NCBI RefSeq assembly: GCF_024494355.1
Contig: NZ_JAKNQY010000031.1
Location: forward strand, 1 to 64,000
Reading direction: 5' to 3'
Source: Pseudomonas sp. Q11
Lineage (GTDB): Bacteria; Pseudomonadota; Gammaproteobacteria; Pseudomonadales; Pseudomonadaceae
DNA length: 64,000 bases
Shown: one piece after another, positions 25,558 through 34,919 of the stretch
How positions within the stretch are numbered: position 1 is the first letter of the stretch
Layout of the letters: each line of letters begins with the position of its first letter
Program-made: the position numbers and the translations under genes
Notes under the pieces: generated by a model
Told to the model about the DNA's origin: nothing
The model's input: only the letters and a program-made list of their open reading frames with translations
Databases searched by the model: none

Positions 25558-26565
25558 TCAGAACCCCTCGAGAACGATCTTGCCCCAGGCTTTGCCGCTC
25601 TCGACCAGTGCATGGGCACGACGCATGTTTGCCGCATTGATCGCACCGAAGTGCTCCCCCACGGTGGTTTGCAGAACACCTTGGTCAATCAGAGCGCTGA
25701 CCCGATCGAGCAGATGATGCTGGTTGATCATGTCCGGGGTTTCGTACAGCGAGCGGGTGAACATCAGTTCCCAATGCAACGACAGCGACTTGCGCTTGAG
25801 CGGCATCACATCGAGGCTTTCGGGATCGTCAATCACACCCAGACGCCCCTGCGGCTTGAGCACGTCGATCAGTTGTGCAAAGTGCTGTTCGGTGTGGGTC
25901 AGGCTGGCGACATAATCGATCTCCGGCACGCCGAGCGCTTGCAACTGTGCGAGCAGTGGCTGGCTGTGATCGATCACGTGATGTGCACCCAACTGCCGCA
26001 CCCAATCAGCGGTTTGCTGCCGTGAGGCGGTACCGATGACGGTAAGGCGGGTCAACTGTCGGGCCAGTTGCACCAGCATCGAACCAACGCCGCCAGCCGC
26101 TCCAGTGATCAACAGGTACTTGCCCTCCCCCGCTCCTTCGACGACACCGAGCCGGTCGAACAACAATTCCCAGGCGGTGATCGAGGTCAACGGCAACGCT
26201 GCCGCATCGGCAGCACTCAGTGAACGAGGCTTGTGCCCGACGATACGCTCATCGACCAAATGGAATTCGCTGTAGCTGCCGGTGCGGGCAATCGAGCCGG
26301 CATAGAACACTTCATCGCCCGGCTGAAACAGCGTCACTTCAGAGCCGACCTCGCGGACAATGCCTGCGGCATCCCAACCGAGGATTTTCGGTTCTTTAGT
26401 GAAAGTACCGGCACGCACTTTGGTATCGACCGGATTCACTGATACCGCGCGAACTTCAACCAATAGATCCCGTGGGCCAGCTGTGGGCACCGGGAGGCTG
26501 ATGTCAATCAATGCTTGTGGATTGTCGATGGGCAAAGCGTGTTGGGTAAAGGTGATGGCTTTCAT
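25558..26565 (-). CDS. MDR family NADPH oxidoreductase (zinc-type alcohol dehydrogenase-like)
   Basis: A 335-residue medium-chain dehydrogenase/reductase. The N-terminal GroES-like domain contains VRAVSVNPVDTKVRAG and the Rossmann domain contains LITGAAGGVGSMLVQLAR. It lacks the structural and catalytic zinc Cys cluster of true alcohol dehydrogenases, so quinone or enone reduction is more likely. It is divergent from a LysR regulator 110 bases away, which probably controls it, and is followed on the same strand by the ABM gene. Both fit quinone handling. Confidence 0.88.
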   Translation of the reverse strand: MKAITFTQHALPIDNPQALIDISLPVPTAGPRDLLVEVRAVSVNPVDTKVRAGTFTKEPKILGWDAAGIVREVGSEVTLFQPGDEVFYAGSIARTGSYSEFHLVDERIVGHKPRSLSAADAAALPLTSITAWELLFDRLGVVEGAGEGKYLLITGAAGGVGSMLVQLARQLTRLTVIGTASRQQTADWVRQLGAHHVIDHSQPLLAQLQALGVPEIDYVASLTHTEQHFAQLIDVLKPQGRLGVIDDPESLDVMPLKRKSLSLHWELMFTRSLYETPDMINQHHLLDRVSALIDQGVLQTTVGEHFGAINAANMRRAHALVESGKAWGKIVLEGF

Positions 26566-26675
26566 GGAAACTCGCTGTCTGAAGGGATGATGCGCTCACT
26601 TGCAGCCATCTTCGACTTCCCATCTACAAAGAAAAACAAGCAGAATGCGCCAACACTTTCACTGCAGGAGTGAAA

Positions 26676-27575
26676 ATGATCCGCATCGATGATCTTGGTT
26701 TATTCCTCCGCAGCGCCGCGCTGGGCAGTTTCACTGCAGCGGCGCTGGAGGCTGATCTACTGCCTGGTCAGGTCGCCGCCGCAATCAAACGTCTGGAGCG
26801 CGAGCTGGACGTGCGCCTGTTCGCCCGCACCACTCGCAGCCTGCGATTGACTGCCGAGGGCGAGCAGTATCTGCCCACCGCTCACTCAGTGCTTGAGACC
26901 CTGAAGCAAGGCAAGGAAAGCCTGCGTGGTGAGAACGCCACACTGCGGGGCGTACTGCAAGTGACAGCGCCGTCCGATCTGGGGCGCAATATACTGCTGC
27001 CGTGGTTGACGCTGTTCCGCCGTCAGCATCCAGAATTGACGTTGCGTTTTTTCCTGTCGGACCAGATGGCCAATCTGTTTCGCGACCCGGTGGACGTGGC
27101 GATTCGATACGGCCCGAATGAAGACGCCAACTACGTGGCACTGCCGCTTGCACCGTGGAACCATCGGGTGCTGGTTGCCTCGCCGGAGTATGTGCAACGC
27201 TGTGGTTCTCCCCAAACGCCAGCTGACTTGAGCAAGCATTCCTGCCTGCTCTATCTGCAAAATGGCCGGGTCTACGACAAGTGGAACCTGGGCGGGCAAA
27301 CCGTGCAAGTTTCAGGTCCATTGTTCAGCGATGACGCCGATGTCGTACGACGCTGGTCGTTGGAGGGTGAAGGTGTCGCCTACAAATCCTGGCTGGATGT
27401 CAGTGCAGATATCGCCGCAGAGCGACTGCTTGTGCTGTTGCCAGATCATCCTGGAGAAGTTTCACCGTTGAGCCTGGTGTGCCCACATCGCAAGCAGATC
27501 AGCCCTGCGGTTTCTCAGCTTTATACGTGGTTGAGTGGTCAGTTTGCGGCTCTGGAGCGCAATGACTGCGATTGA
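26676..27575 (+). CDS. LysR family transcriptional regulator
   Basis: A 299-residue LysR-type regulator. The winged helix-turn-helix covers residues 1-60 (DLGLFLRSAALGSFTAAALE, then LERELDVRLFARTTRSLRLT), followed by a periplasmic-binding-protein-like effector domain. ATG 26676 has AGGAG five bases upstream; an in-frame GTG at 26670 is too close to that site. By position it should regulate the divergent MDR gene and the ABM gene behind it. Confidence 0.9.
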   Translation: MIRIDDLGLFLRSAALGSFTAAALEADLLPGQVAAAIKRLERELDVRLFARTTRSLRLTAEGEQYLPTAHSVLETLKQGKESLRGENATLRGVLQVTAPSDLGRNILLPWLTLFRRQHPELTLRFFLSDQMANLFRDPVDVAIRYGPNEDANYVALPLAPWNHRVLVASPEYVQRCGSPQTPADLSKHSCLLYLQNGRVYDKWNLGGQTVQVSGPLFSDDADVVRRWSLEGEGVAYKSWLDVSADIAAERLLVLLPDHPGEVSPLSLVCPHRKQISPAVSQLYTWLSGQFAALERNDCD

Positions 27576-27581
27576 TGTCCG

Positions 27582-29360
27582 CTAAGCATCCCGCGCTTCA
27601 TGGCTCGGCGGATCAATGTGTTCAATATTCCCCAGTACCAACGCTCGTCCGGCAAACAGGCCGCCCGAGGTTTCCAAGGCAAAACGTTCAGCATCGCGTT
27701 TGCGCACTTCGTCGATTACCGCGTCGGCTTCATGCTCAGACGCCCCCAGAGTTAGCACGGCCTGACGGCCGAGCAGCAGAGCGGCCTCAAAGGTTTCCCG
27801 CACGATGTAGTCGGCGTCGTGTTTGACCAATTCCAGCGAGTGTTCGCGGTCAAAAGCGCGCACCACCAATTTCACCTGCGGGCAGTAGCGCCGCGTACTT
27901 TCGACAATGCGTGTCGCGGCTTTTTTATCATCCACACAAATAATGATGGCGCGGGCGTGATGGGCGCCAGCAGCATCCAATATCTCATGGCGGGCGCCAT
28001 CGCCATAATAGACCTTGAAACCATAGGGTGACACGGCGCGGATGACCTCGGGATTTATATCGATGATAGAAATTTTCGCTCCCTGAGCGAGCGGCGCCTG
28101 GCAGGCAATCTGCCCGACACGGCCAAAACCGATGATCAGTACATTGCATTTCAGATTCTGTGCGGCTTCCACACCGTCCATGGAAACGGTCCGCGCGCGA
28201 GCAAACCGTTTGTACAGCAATAAAGTCACCGGCGTAATGACCATGGAGAGCACCACAATAGCCGTCATATTGGCGTTGACTTCAGGACTGATGGCCCTGA
28301 GTTTGAGCGCTTCGGCAAACAGCACAAAAGCAAATTCGCCACCCTGCGCCATAAGCAAGGCGCGATCCAGTGCGTCGTCATGAGCGCTTTTCGCGAGGCG
28401 CGCGACCCCATAAATACACAGCGCCTTGACCAGCATCAGTGCCAGTACACCGGAGATGATGAGCTTCCAGGCCTCGGCCACCAATTGCAGATCCAACGAC
28501 ATGCCGACTCCGAGGAAAAACAGCCCCAGCAGCAGGCCGCGAAACGGCTCAATGTCGGCCTCCAACTGGTGGCGGAAGGTGGATTCGGACAGCAGCACAC
28601 CAGCCGCGAAAGCACCCATCGCCATTGAAAGGCCGCCGAGCTCCATCAGCAACGCAGCGCCCAACACAACCAGCAACGCAGCGGCAGTCATTACCTCACG
28701 CGCTTTGACTTGGGCCAATACCCGAAACAGGGGATTGAGCAGCCACAATCCGATGGCCACCAATGCGCCCAGGGACAGTGCTGCGATACCTATGCGTTGC
28801 CAAAGGGGAGACGTGGGTCCATTCGCCAACTCAGTGGGCGCCAGAAATGCCACCACCGCCAGCAAAGGGGCTATCAACAGGTCCTCAAACAGCAAAATGG
28901 ACACGACGTGCTGCCCTCTCGGCTCGGTTATGTCGCCACGTTCCGAGAGAACTTGCATAACCAGGGCCGTGGAGGTGAGTACAAAACCCGCTGCGCAGAC
29001 AAATGACACCTGCCAAGGGAATCCAAAAGCCATGCCGACAAAAGTGAGCAGACAAGCACAAACCACCACCTGCAGGCTGCCCAGCCCAAAGATCTGCCTG
29101 CGCAGATCCCACAGGTGCGAGGGCTTCATCTCCAGTCCAATCACAAAAAGAAACATGACCACACCCAACTCGGCCACATCGAGGATGGTATGAGGGTCAT
29201 TGAACAGTTGCAGACCGAAGGGGCCAATGATCAGGCCAGCCGCCAGGTAACCGACCACGGAGCCGAGCCCGATGCGTTTGAACAGCGGCACTACCAGCAC
29301 GGCTGCGGCAAGCAAAATGACGACACCCACTAATTGTCCTGCATTGCCTTCAACGGCCAT
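27582..29360 (-). CDS. Kef-type cation:proton antiporter (CPA2 family)
   Basis: A 592-residue inner-membrane protein. About twelve membrane segments of the CPA2 exchanger domain span residues 10-380. A cytoplasmic RCK/TrkA-N domain follows, with NAD-binding CNVLIIGFGRVGQIA at about residue 403. This is the layout of glutathione-gated K+ efflux systems KefB/KefC and of YbaL. No KefF/KefG-type ancillary gene is adjacent, so glutathione gating is unproven. ATG 29360 is supported by GAGGG on the minus strand; ATG 29375 is in frame. Its stop is six bases from the convergent LysR stop. Confidence 0.9.
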   Translation of the reverse strand: MAVEGNAGQLVGVVILLAAAVLVVPLFKRIGLGSVVGYLAAGLIIGPFGLQLFNDPHTILDVAELGVVMFLFVIGLEMKPSHLWDLRRQIFGLGSLQVVVCACLLTFVGMAFGFPWQVSFVCAAGFVLTSTALVMQVLSERGDITEPRGQHVVSILLFEDLLIAPLLAVVAFLAPTELANGPTSPLWQRIGIAALSLGALVAIGLWLLNPLFRVLAQVKAREVMTAAALLVVLGAALLMELGGLSMAMGAFAAGVLLSESTFRHQLEADIEPFRGLLLGLFFLGVGMSLDLQLVAEAWKLIISGVLALMLVKALCIYGVARLAKSAHDDALDRALLMAQGGEFAFVLFAEALKLRAISPEVNANMTAIVVLSMVITPVTLLLYKRFARARTVSMDGVEAAQNLKCNVLIIGFGRVGQIACQAPLAQGAKISIIDINPEVIRAVSPYGFKVYYGDGARHEILDAAGAHHARAIIICVDDKKAATRIVESTRRYCPQVKLVVRAFDREHSLELVKHDADYIVRETFEAALLLGRQAVLTLGASEHEADAVIDEVRKRDAERFALETSGGLFAGRALVLGNIEHIDPPSHEARDA

Positions 29361-29946
29361 AGCATTGACCCTCATCCCACATCAGGACCGGTAATGCTTC
29401 CACGGCCAGGCGTGTTGAGCAGAGCTTCCAAGCTGAGCGCTCAGTCCCGCAAATTCTTCAGGACCAAGCACAGTATCTGGAGCGTTCACCAAGAAAGCTC
29501 CAGGGTAGGAATGCCATCTGAAGTGTAGTGCAGGACACCGGCATCGTTTGAAGGGGGCACAAAAAAATCAGTAGCGTTTCCCCCTCCTTACCGTAAAGGG
29601 CTGACGAACAATCCTTTCATTTAACTGATCGCGTAGGCCTGGCCTTGAATTTTGGACAACGAACTTTGGCCACGACACCCACCTTAAATACAAGTGGTTT
29701 ATGGATCACTCTGCAACCCATCTGATACGGTTTGTTTTCGATCACCTGAGCCTTTTTCGTCAACCAACACGCTGTAAAGTGCAAGCCGATGTTCTTTCAA
29801 ACAACAATAAAGTAGCCAACTAGCTCTGGCGCTTGGGCACACTGACGCACTCAAAAATCTAGACCACTCCAGGATCAACAATAGAATCCTGCTTACCCGA
29901 AAGAACTGCAAAAAAATAACGACTCACTTGACGTGGAGATAGTGCC
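29361..29946. other. AT-richer intergenic region
   Basis: About 590 bases without a convincing gene. Base composition is visibly AT-richer than the flanking chromosome from about 29550 on, and this continues through the next two genes. I see no repeat, tRNA or transposase remnant in it. Confidence 0.5.
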
Positions 29947-30690
29947 GTGCAAAAGCTTGGCTTGGGCTTCCTGGTGACTGGCGTTTTTGGACAGCTATCA
30001 GTACTGCTATTGACCTACACGTCCACAGGACCGACCTGTCAAAATAACGTTGAAAATTCATACATCCAGAAGAAAGTGGCAACGCTCGAACAACTGCTCG
30101 ATGACACCGCTAATAAAGTTTCGGCTGAACTCAGTACAAAACATTCCGACGGGCTCGCGCACCTTGCCAAAAACGAATCCCGCATATCCGGCTCGACGGA
30201 GGCTGACGCCGTTCAGTTTTTGCTCGAAAAACCCGACAAAACAGCAGTGTTTACACTGCCTTCATTGCCCACACAGGCAAACAAATGGACATCTATTCTA
30301 AGCGGTCTGCTTGTTTGCGCCGGCCTTCTCTTGGCACTCTTCGCCCGCAAAAAAACGATTGTTCCGCAATGGCACGTCTTTCGCACCGTGCCAGGCTCGA
30401 TAATCACGCTGGAGCGCCCGTGTTTGACGTGCAGCGGTTTCATTTCACACGCTGCAAAACCTGCTTCAGCCATGCCTTCATCCGGCCTGTGGGTGATCGA
30501 AATTGCGTTGAACACACCAAGCCGTCATCGCGCCACAAAAGCCATTAAGCAGCTGGAGTTGCCGGTAGCGCGTAAAGAAAACAACTTTGTCGTCATCGGC
30601 CCGTATAAACAAAAGCAGGACGCGGCTCGAGTCGTGAAAGAGCTGAATGAAAGTCATAGCATTCGGGGATGGTTGATGGCAGGAAATTGA
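29947..30690 (+). CDS. Membrane protein with SPOR-like C-terminus
   Basis: A 247-residue hypothetical protein. There is a membrane segment at residues 4-24, a polar stretch of about 90 residues that may be periplasmic, and a second membrane segment at about 113-131 followed by RKK. The C-terminal 75 residues (LWVIEIALN, then FVVIGPYKQKQDAARVVKEL) have the strand-helix-strand-helix rhythm of SPOR domains, which bind denuded peptidoglycan. With both segments in the membrane this domain would be cytoplasmic, which is odd for SPOR. GTG 29947 has GGAG at 29935-29938. Codon use is less GC-rich than its neighbours. Confidence 0.6.
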   Translation: MQKLGLGFLVTGVFGQLSVLLLTYTSTGPTCQNNVENSYIQKKVATLEQLLDDTANKVSAELSTKHSDGLAHLAKNESRISGSTEADAVQFLLEKPDKTAVFTLPSLPTQANKWTSILSGLLVCAGLLLALFARKKTIVPQWHVFRTVPGSIITLERPCLTCSGFISHAAKPASAMPSSGLWVIEIALNTPSRHRATKAIKQLELPVARKENNFVVIGPYKQKQDAARVVKELNESHSIRGWLMAGN

Positions 30691-30760
30691 CATAGTCCGA
30701 TTGAACGCCGGGCCGGCCTCGAACAACCAACTACTTATTGCACGCCGCAAGAGAGCATTC

Positions 30761-31054
30761 ATGATCACAAAAGAACTTAGAGCCGAACTCGCCCTGAAGA
30801 AATTCCTGGACGCAAACTTACGGATACAACTTGAACTTAGCGAGCTAAACTACAGCCTCGCTGAAAATTGCGGGCTCTCGCCAGAAGAGTATCGCCTTCA
30901 ATTTCTGCAAGAAGCATTTGAAGCAGAGGCGGATGCTCACGACTGTGATTACTGGGACTTCATTCTGCAGTGGGTAGCCGAAACCAAGGAAGAACTTGAG
31001 TTAATGCGCGAAGAGCGCATGAAAGAGATTTATGACTTCCTGGGAAATCAATAA
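30761..31054 (+). CDS. Small acidic helical protein, DUF6388-like
   Basis: A 97-residue protein, rich in Glu and Leu and predicted all-helical. The central GLSPEEYRLQFLQEAFEAEA pattern recalls the Pseudomonas DUF6388 family, small proteins of unknown function; I am only fairly sure of this match. ATG 30761 is preceded by GAGAG. It follows the SPOR-like gene by 70 bases on the same strand and shares its lower GC content. Confidence 0.6.
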   Translation: MITKELRAELALKKFLDANLRIQLELSELNYSLAENCGLSPEEYRLQFLQEAFEAEADAHDCDYWDFILQWVAETKEELELMREERMKEIYDFLGNQ

Positions 31055-31150
31055 ACCCTACACATTTCATAGCCTATAAAACCGCAGCTTAAGATGAAAG
31101 ACTCACTTCATCGGCGGGAATATGCCCAATACCCCCGCCCTCCTCTCGGT

Positions 31151-32005
31151 TCAAACCGTCGCATAACAATCCACTACACGCCGATACTGGCTGGGTGAAG
31201 CTCCGATGTGCTGACGGAAAAACCGTGTGAAATGACCTTGCTCGGAGAACCCAAGGTTCTCCGACAACAGGCCCAACGTTCCACTGCGCTCACGCTCAAG
31301 CCAGGCAAAAGCCCGGCGCATGCGCGCGTCGTTAAGCAACAGGGTCGGCGTCATGCCGGTGTCTTTCTTGAACAGCGCAAAGAAGTGTGCCCGAGACAGG
31401 CCACAAGCCCGCGCGGCGTTGTCGATCGGGTTCGGATCATCGAGGTGCTCAAGCAACCAGGCCGTGCCACGACGCACGCGCGCATCCCGGAACTCACCTG
31501 TGTTGGGCGCACCCAGTAGAGACAAATGCCGCCAGCTGGAAAAGGCCTCGATCAGTTCGATCAGGAAGTCGAACAGCATGAACTCCAAGCGCTCTTTCGG
31601 CACGATCCCACAACCATGCGCTTCGGCGACCAGGATGTCGGCCAGGGTGCGATTACGACTCGACAGCTCGATGCACGACTGGGCAAAAAAGTCCGGCCGG
31701 CCGCTGAGCGCCAGCGACTGCTGGGCAGTGGCCAGCCAGGCGGGCTCGATGTATAGCGCCAGGATGACGGTGGCACCGGCACCCGGCTGCGGATCGTAGA
31801 AATGCGGCTCCCAGGCGTTGACCAGCACCGCCGTGCGATCGCTGAGCGGAACCCGCCGACCGTTGACGTTGAAGTAAGTGTCTTCGCCAGATACTTTGAC
31901 CAGCACATGGCATTCGGAATGGGTGTGGGTGACCAGCGAACGATCCATATTCAGCAAGGCGACCCGGCCAAACTTGCCGTGGAAAACCCGTTGGGCAATC
32001 GACAT
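31151..32005 (-). CDS. AraC family transcriptional regulator
   Basis: A 284-residue regulator. The N-terminal cupin-like sensor domain (HTHSECHVLVKVSG, then VLVNAWEPHFYDP) spans about residues 20-100. The C-terminal double helix-turn-helix of the AraC type covers about 185-280 (ACGLSRAHFFALFKKDTGMT and LGFSEQGHFTRFFRQHIGAS). ATG 32005 was chosen for GGAGGAA on the minus strand. It closes the 31151-41592 catabolic block and is the likely activator of the furoate genes; an AraC-type regulator is also known for furoate genes of P. putida Fu1. Confidence 0.88.
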   Translation of the reverse strand: MSIAQRVFHGKFGRVALLNMDRSLVTHTHSECHVLVKVSGEDTYFNVNGRRVPLSDRTAVLVNAWEPHFYDPQPGAGATVILALYIEPAWLATAQQSLALSGRPDFFAQSCIELSSRNRTLADILVAEAHGCGIVPKERLEFMLFDFLIELIEAFSSWRHLSLLGAPNTGEFRDARVRRGTAWLLEHLDDPNPIDNAARACGLSRAHFFALFKKDTGMTPTLLLNDARMRRAFAWLERERSGTLGLLSENLGFSEQGHFTRFFRQHIGASPSQYRRVVDCYATV

Positions 32006-32193
32006 CAGATTCCTCCGCTCGCTAAAAGCGATATTGTTACCGACCACAATGCATATCATCGGGGCGTCTATCTATTTCTCAACCCCGGCGATCGCTCTAT
32101 GGTTCAGCAACATTTGGCTGGCCACTATCGCGCGCGAATGACCGAGCGTCTACCTCGACTTTCGCAGCCCCCACGTTCGTCGGAGAAACCGCC

Positions 32194-33165
32194 TTACAAG
32201 GCATGGCGTTCTTTGCCGTGATAAACCCGCAGGATGTCCGCCACCACCGCCAGAGCGATTTCCGCCGGGGCCTTACTGCCCAGATCGAGGCCGATGGGCA
32301 TGTGTAAACGGGCGATCTGTTCATCCGTCAGACCACCGATGCGTTTGAGCCGTTCGGCGCGCTTGGCCGAGGTTGCCTGAGACCCCATGGCGCCTATGTA
32401 GAATGCCGGGGTGTGAACCGCTTCCATCAGCGCCAGATCATCGATTCGCGGATCATGAGTCAGCGCCACCACCGCGGTCGCTGCGTGGCAACCGCCAGCG
32501 GCAATGAACATCGAGGGCAGTACACGTTGCATCTCCACGCCCTCGAGCTGAACATGCAGCATTTCTTCCCGGGGATCGCAGGCGATGACTTCGCAGCCGA
32601 TGGCGCGGGCGAAACTGGCGCAGACTTCAGCGACCGGCGACAGTCCTGCCAGAATCAACCGCAACGCAGGGCCAACACTGATGCGCACCGTCTCATCGAC
32701 GACTTGCACCCGCTCGTTGCCGTGTCCGGTGTCCGGGTCCAGGCGCAACGCACCGCTGCTGAGCTCGACCTGACGCAGCAGACGGCGCTGGCCGAGTAAC
32801 GCCGCTTGCAGACTCTCCAGGTGCATGAGCCATTCGTGACTGGCAGCGCGGTGCTCGACCAGCACGATCAGCACGCCACCACAGGGCAATCGCAGACGGT
32901 GGCGTTGCTCGACGCTGTCGCCATAACTGACGATCTGCGCCGGCTCGCGTAACTCACCCCGTGCCAGACTTTCGAGAAACGCCTCTTCGACGCAGCCACC
33001 CGACAGGGAGCCGACGTGTTCGCCCGAGCCATTGGTCACCAGCATCGCACCCGGCGCGCGCGGCGCCGAGCCATAAGTGGAGAGCACCGTGCATAGCCAC
33101 TGCTCCTGCCCGGCGCGAGCCCATTGCAGTGCCTGGTCGATCACCTGAACATCGAGATGGCGCAT
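32194..33165 (-). CDS. XdhC family molybdenum-enzyme maturation factor
   Basis: A 323-residue XdhC/CoxI protein. The N-terminal domain has STYGSAPRAPGAMLV and GSLSGGCVEEAF; the C-terminal Rossmann-like domain includes ALTHDPRIDDLALM and GAMGS. XdhC binds the molybdenum cofactor, helps its sulfuration and inserts it into xanthine-dehydrogenase-family enzymes. Its client here is evidently the three-subunit hydroxylase at 37287-41592. It lies on the same strand, downstream of the MFS gene, with a degraded gene in the 218-base gap. Confidence 0.9.
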   Translation of the reverse strand: MRHLDVQVIDQALQWARAGQEQWLCTVLSTYGSAPRAPGAMLVTNGSGEHVGSLSGGCVEEAFLESLARGELREPAQIVSYGDSVEQRHRLRLPCGGVLIVLVEHRAASHEWLMHLESLQAALLGQRRLLRQVELSSGALRLDPDTGHGNERVQVVDETVRISVGPALRLILAGLSPVAEVCASFARAIGCEVIACDPREEMLHVQLEGVEMQRVLPSMFIAAGGCHAATAVVALTHDPRIDDLALMEAVHTPAFYIGAMGSQATSAKRAERLKRIGGLTDEQIARLHMPIGLDLGSKAPAEIALAVVADILRVYHGKERHAL

Positions 33166-33189
33166 GTTTTCTATACCTCAAGCAAAGCG

Positions 33190-33391
33190 TGGTAAAGCCG
33201 CTGCTGGTGATTCAGGGTCGCAAAGACTACTACCCCACGCCCGTGCAACTGGTGGTCATCCAGTGACAGGTGCCTGGGCCGTGCAGCTGTGTGTTGCTGG
33301 ATAACTGCCGCACTTTCCCCAGACCGAAGCAACCGAACGGACCTTGCACCTGATCTGCGAACTCCTGGAGCGCCTCCCCGCCCTTATTTGA
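33190..33391 (+). pseudogene. C-terminal relic of an alpha/beta hydrolase
   Basis: On the plus strand, opposite to its neighbours, one can read VKPLLVIQGRKDYYPTPVQL. A stop codon and VLLDNCRTFP follow, and after a frameshift QTEATERTLHLICELLERLP with a stop. This is the end of an alpha/beta-hydrolase: the strand with the catalytic Asp (GRKD) and the segment with the catalytic His, where DNCGHFP has become DNCRTFP. The catalytic His is lost, and there is at least one stop and one frameshift. The rest of the gene is gone. Confidence 0.65.
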
Positions 33392-34736
33392 AGTTTCCTT
33401 GGGTTTCCGCAATCACCACGCTGCCGATCAGATAGATCACCGACAGACCGGCGGCGAAAATCGCCAGTACCACGGGGATCTGCGCCGGGCTGCTGCTGAC
33501 CAGGGACACAAACGTCGGCATGGTTCCGCCGAGGGCGAAACCGATGTTCCAAGACAACCCAGTGCCGCTGGCGCGCAACTCGGTGGCAAAGCGTTCGTTG
33601 AGGAAGATCAGGATCGGCGCGATGATCGCCCCGCCCATAAAGGCAATGCCCACGCAATACGACGCAGTGCGGGTCAGCGAACCCGCCTCGGCGACACCAA
33701 GGAACATCATCGGCAGGCTCACCAGGTTGATCACACCCAGCAGCATGAAGGTCTTCTTGCGACCGATCAGGTCACTCAGGTAACCGAAGGCCAGTGCGCC
33801 GACAATCGTCGCTACCGACCCGTACATGAGCATCTGCGAAGTCTGGGTATGAGGAACTTTGGCGACCACGTTGAGCAAGGTCGGCAGATAACCGCAGGCC
33901 AGGTAATACGTAGCCCCGCCGCCGAACGTAATCAGCAGGTTGACCAGCATCACGCCGCGGTACTCGCGACCGAACAGACGCTTGAGTGGCGACACGGCCA
34001 CCACCGCCGGACCCTTGGTTTTGCGGGCTTGTTGCAGTTGCTGCCAGACCGGGGTTTCTTCCAGGTAACGGAACATCACCAGACCGAAGAACGTGCTGAG
34101 CAAGCCGCAGAAGAACATGAAGCGCCAGCCCCAGACGTCAAATTCCTCCCCGGGAAAGATCTCCGACAACACCAGATAAGTAAATGACGCCAACAGCGCG
34201 CCCATGCCGGCACCGGCACCACCGATCAACCCGGACATCAAGCCGCGATAGCGCGGCGAGATGGATTCGGTGCCGATGGTGTGAGTGGAGGCGACGATGC
34301 CGCCAACGAAAACGCCCTGAATGATCCGCAAGATCAAAAACAGTATCGGGGCCAACACCCCGACCTGGTGAATGGTCGGCAAGGCGCCGAACAGTGCCGT
34401 GGAAATACCGACGCCGACCATCGACACCATCAACGCACGCTTGCGCCCGTGTTTGTCGGCATACGCGCCGAAGATCGCCGAGCCCAGCGGACGTACCAGC
34501 AAGGCCACGGCGAACGAGGCATACACCGCGGCCAGCGACAGTGTCGGGGTGTCCGAGGGGAAGAACATACGGCCGATGATCGGCGCCACGTAGAGCAGAA
34601 TGAACAGGTCGAACAAATCCAGCGCCCAGCCGAATGTCGAGGCAAATGCCGCGAGCAAAGCCTTGCCCGGTGGAATCTGCGGTGTATCGATAGCGGCGTC
34701 GGTGGGTGATGCAGTTATTGTTGTTGTCGTAGTCAT
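33384..34736 (-). CDS. MFS transporter, aromatic-acid:proton symporter type
   Basis: A 450-residue inner-membrane carrier with twelve hydrophobic segments and the MFS loop motif (GAYADKHGRKRALM, between segments 2 and 3). The overall pattern is that of the metabolite/acid:H+ symporters (AAHS/MHS). ATG 34736 was chosen because the longer frame upstream (to 34892) is non-homologous and GAGG precedes this codon. Its place after the ligase and crotonase genes suggests uptake of 2-furoate or a related acid. Confidence 0.87.
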   Translation of the reverse strand: MTTTTTITASPTDAAIDTPQIPPGKALLAAFASTFGWALDLFDLFILLYVAPIIGRMFFPSDTPTLSLAAVYASFAVALLVRPLGSAIFGAYADKHGRKRALMVSMVGVGISTALFGALPTIHQVGVLAPILFLILRIIQGVFVGGIVASTHTIGTESISPRYRGLMSGLIGGAGAGMGALLASFTYLVLSEIFPGEEFDVWGWRFMFFCGLLSTFFGLVMFRYLEETPVWQQLQQARKTKGPAVVAVSPLKRLFGREYRGVMLVNLLITFGGGATYYLACGYLPTLLNVVAKVPHTQTSQMLMYGSVATIVGALAFGYLSDLIGRKKTFMLLGVINLVSLPMMFLGVAEAGSLTRTASYCVGIAFMGGAIIAPILIFLNERFATELRASGTGLSWNIGFALGGTMPTFVSLVSSSPAQIPVVLAIFAAGLSVIYLIGSVVIAETQGNFK

Positions 34737-34919
34737 GGTTGCCTCACACAAACGGTGAATCGAAACGTTCTGCATCCCGGTGCGCGGGTTGCGGGTAATC
34801 AGCAGGTCAGCGGTGTTACCTTGATGTGCCCTTTTAGTTGCATTGAAGGGGCGGCAGGCCCTGCTCCGTAAGGTGTACGCCGTTACCAACATACCCCCGG
34901 GCCTGTTCGCCGGTACGAT

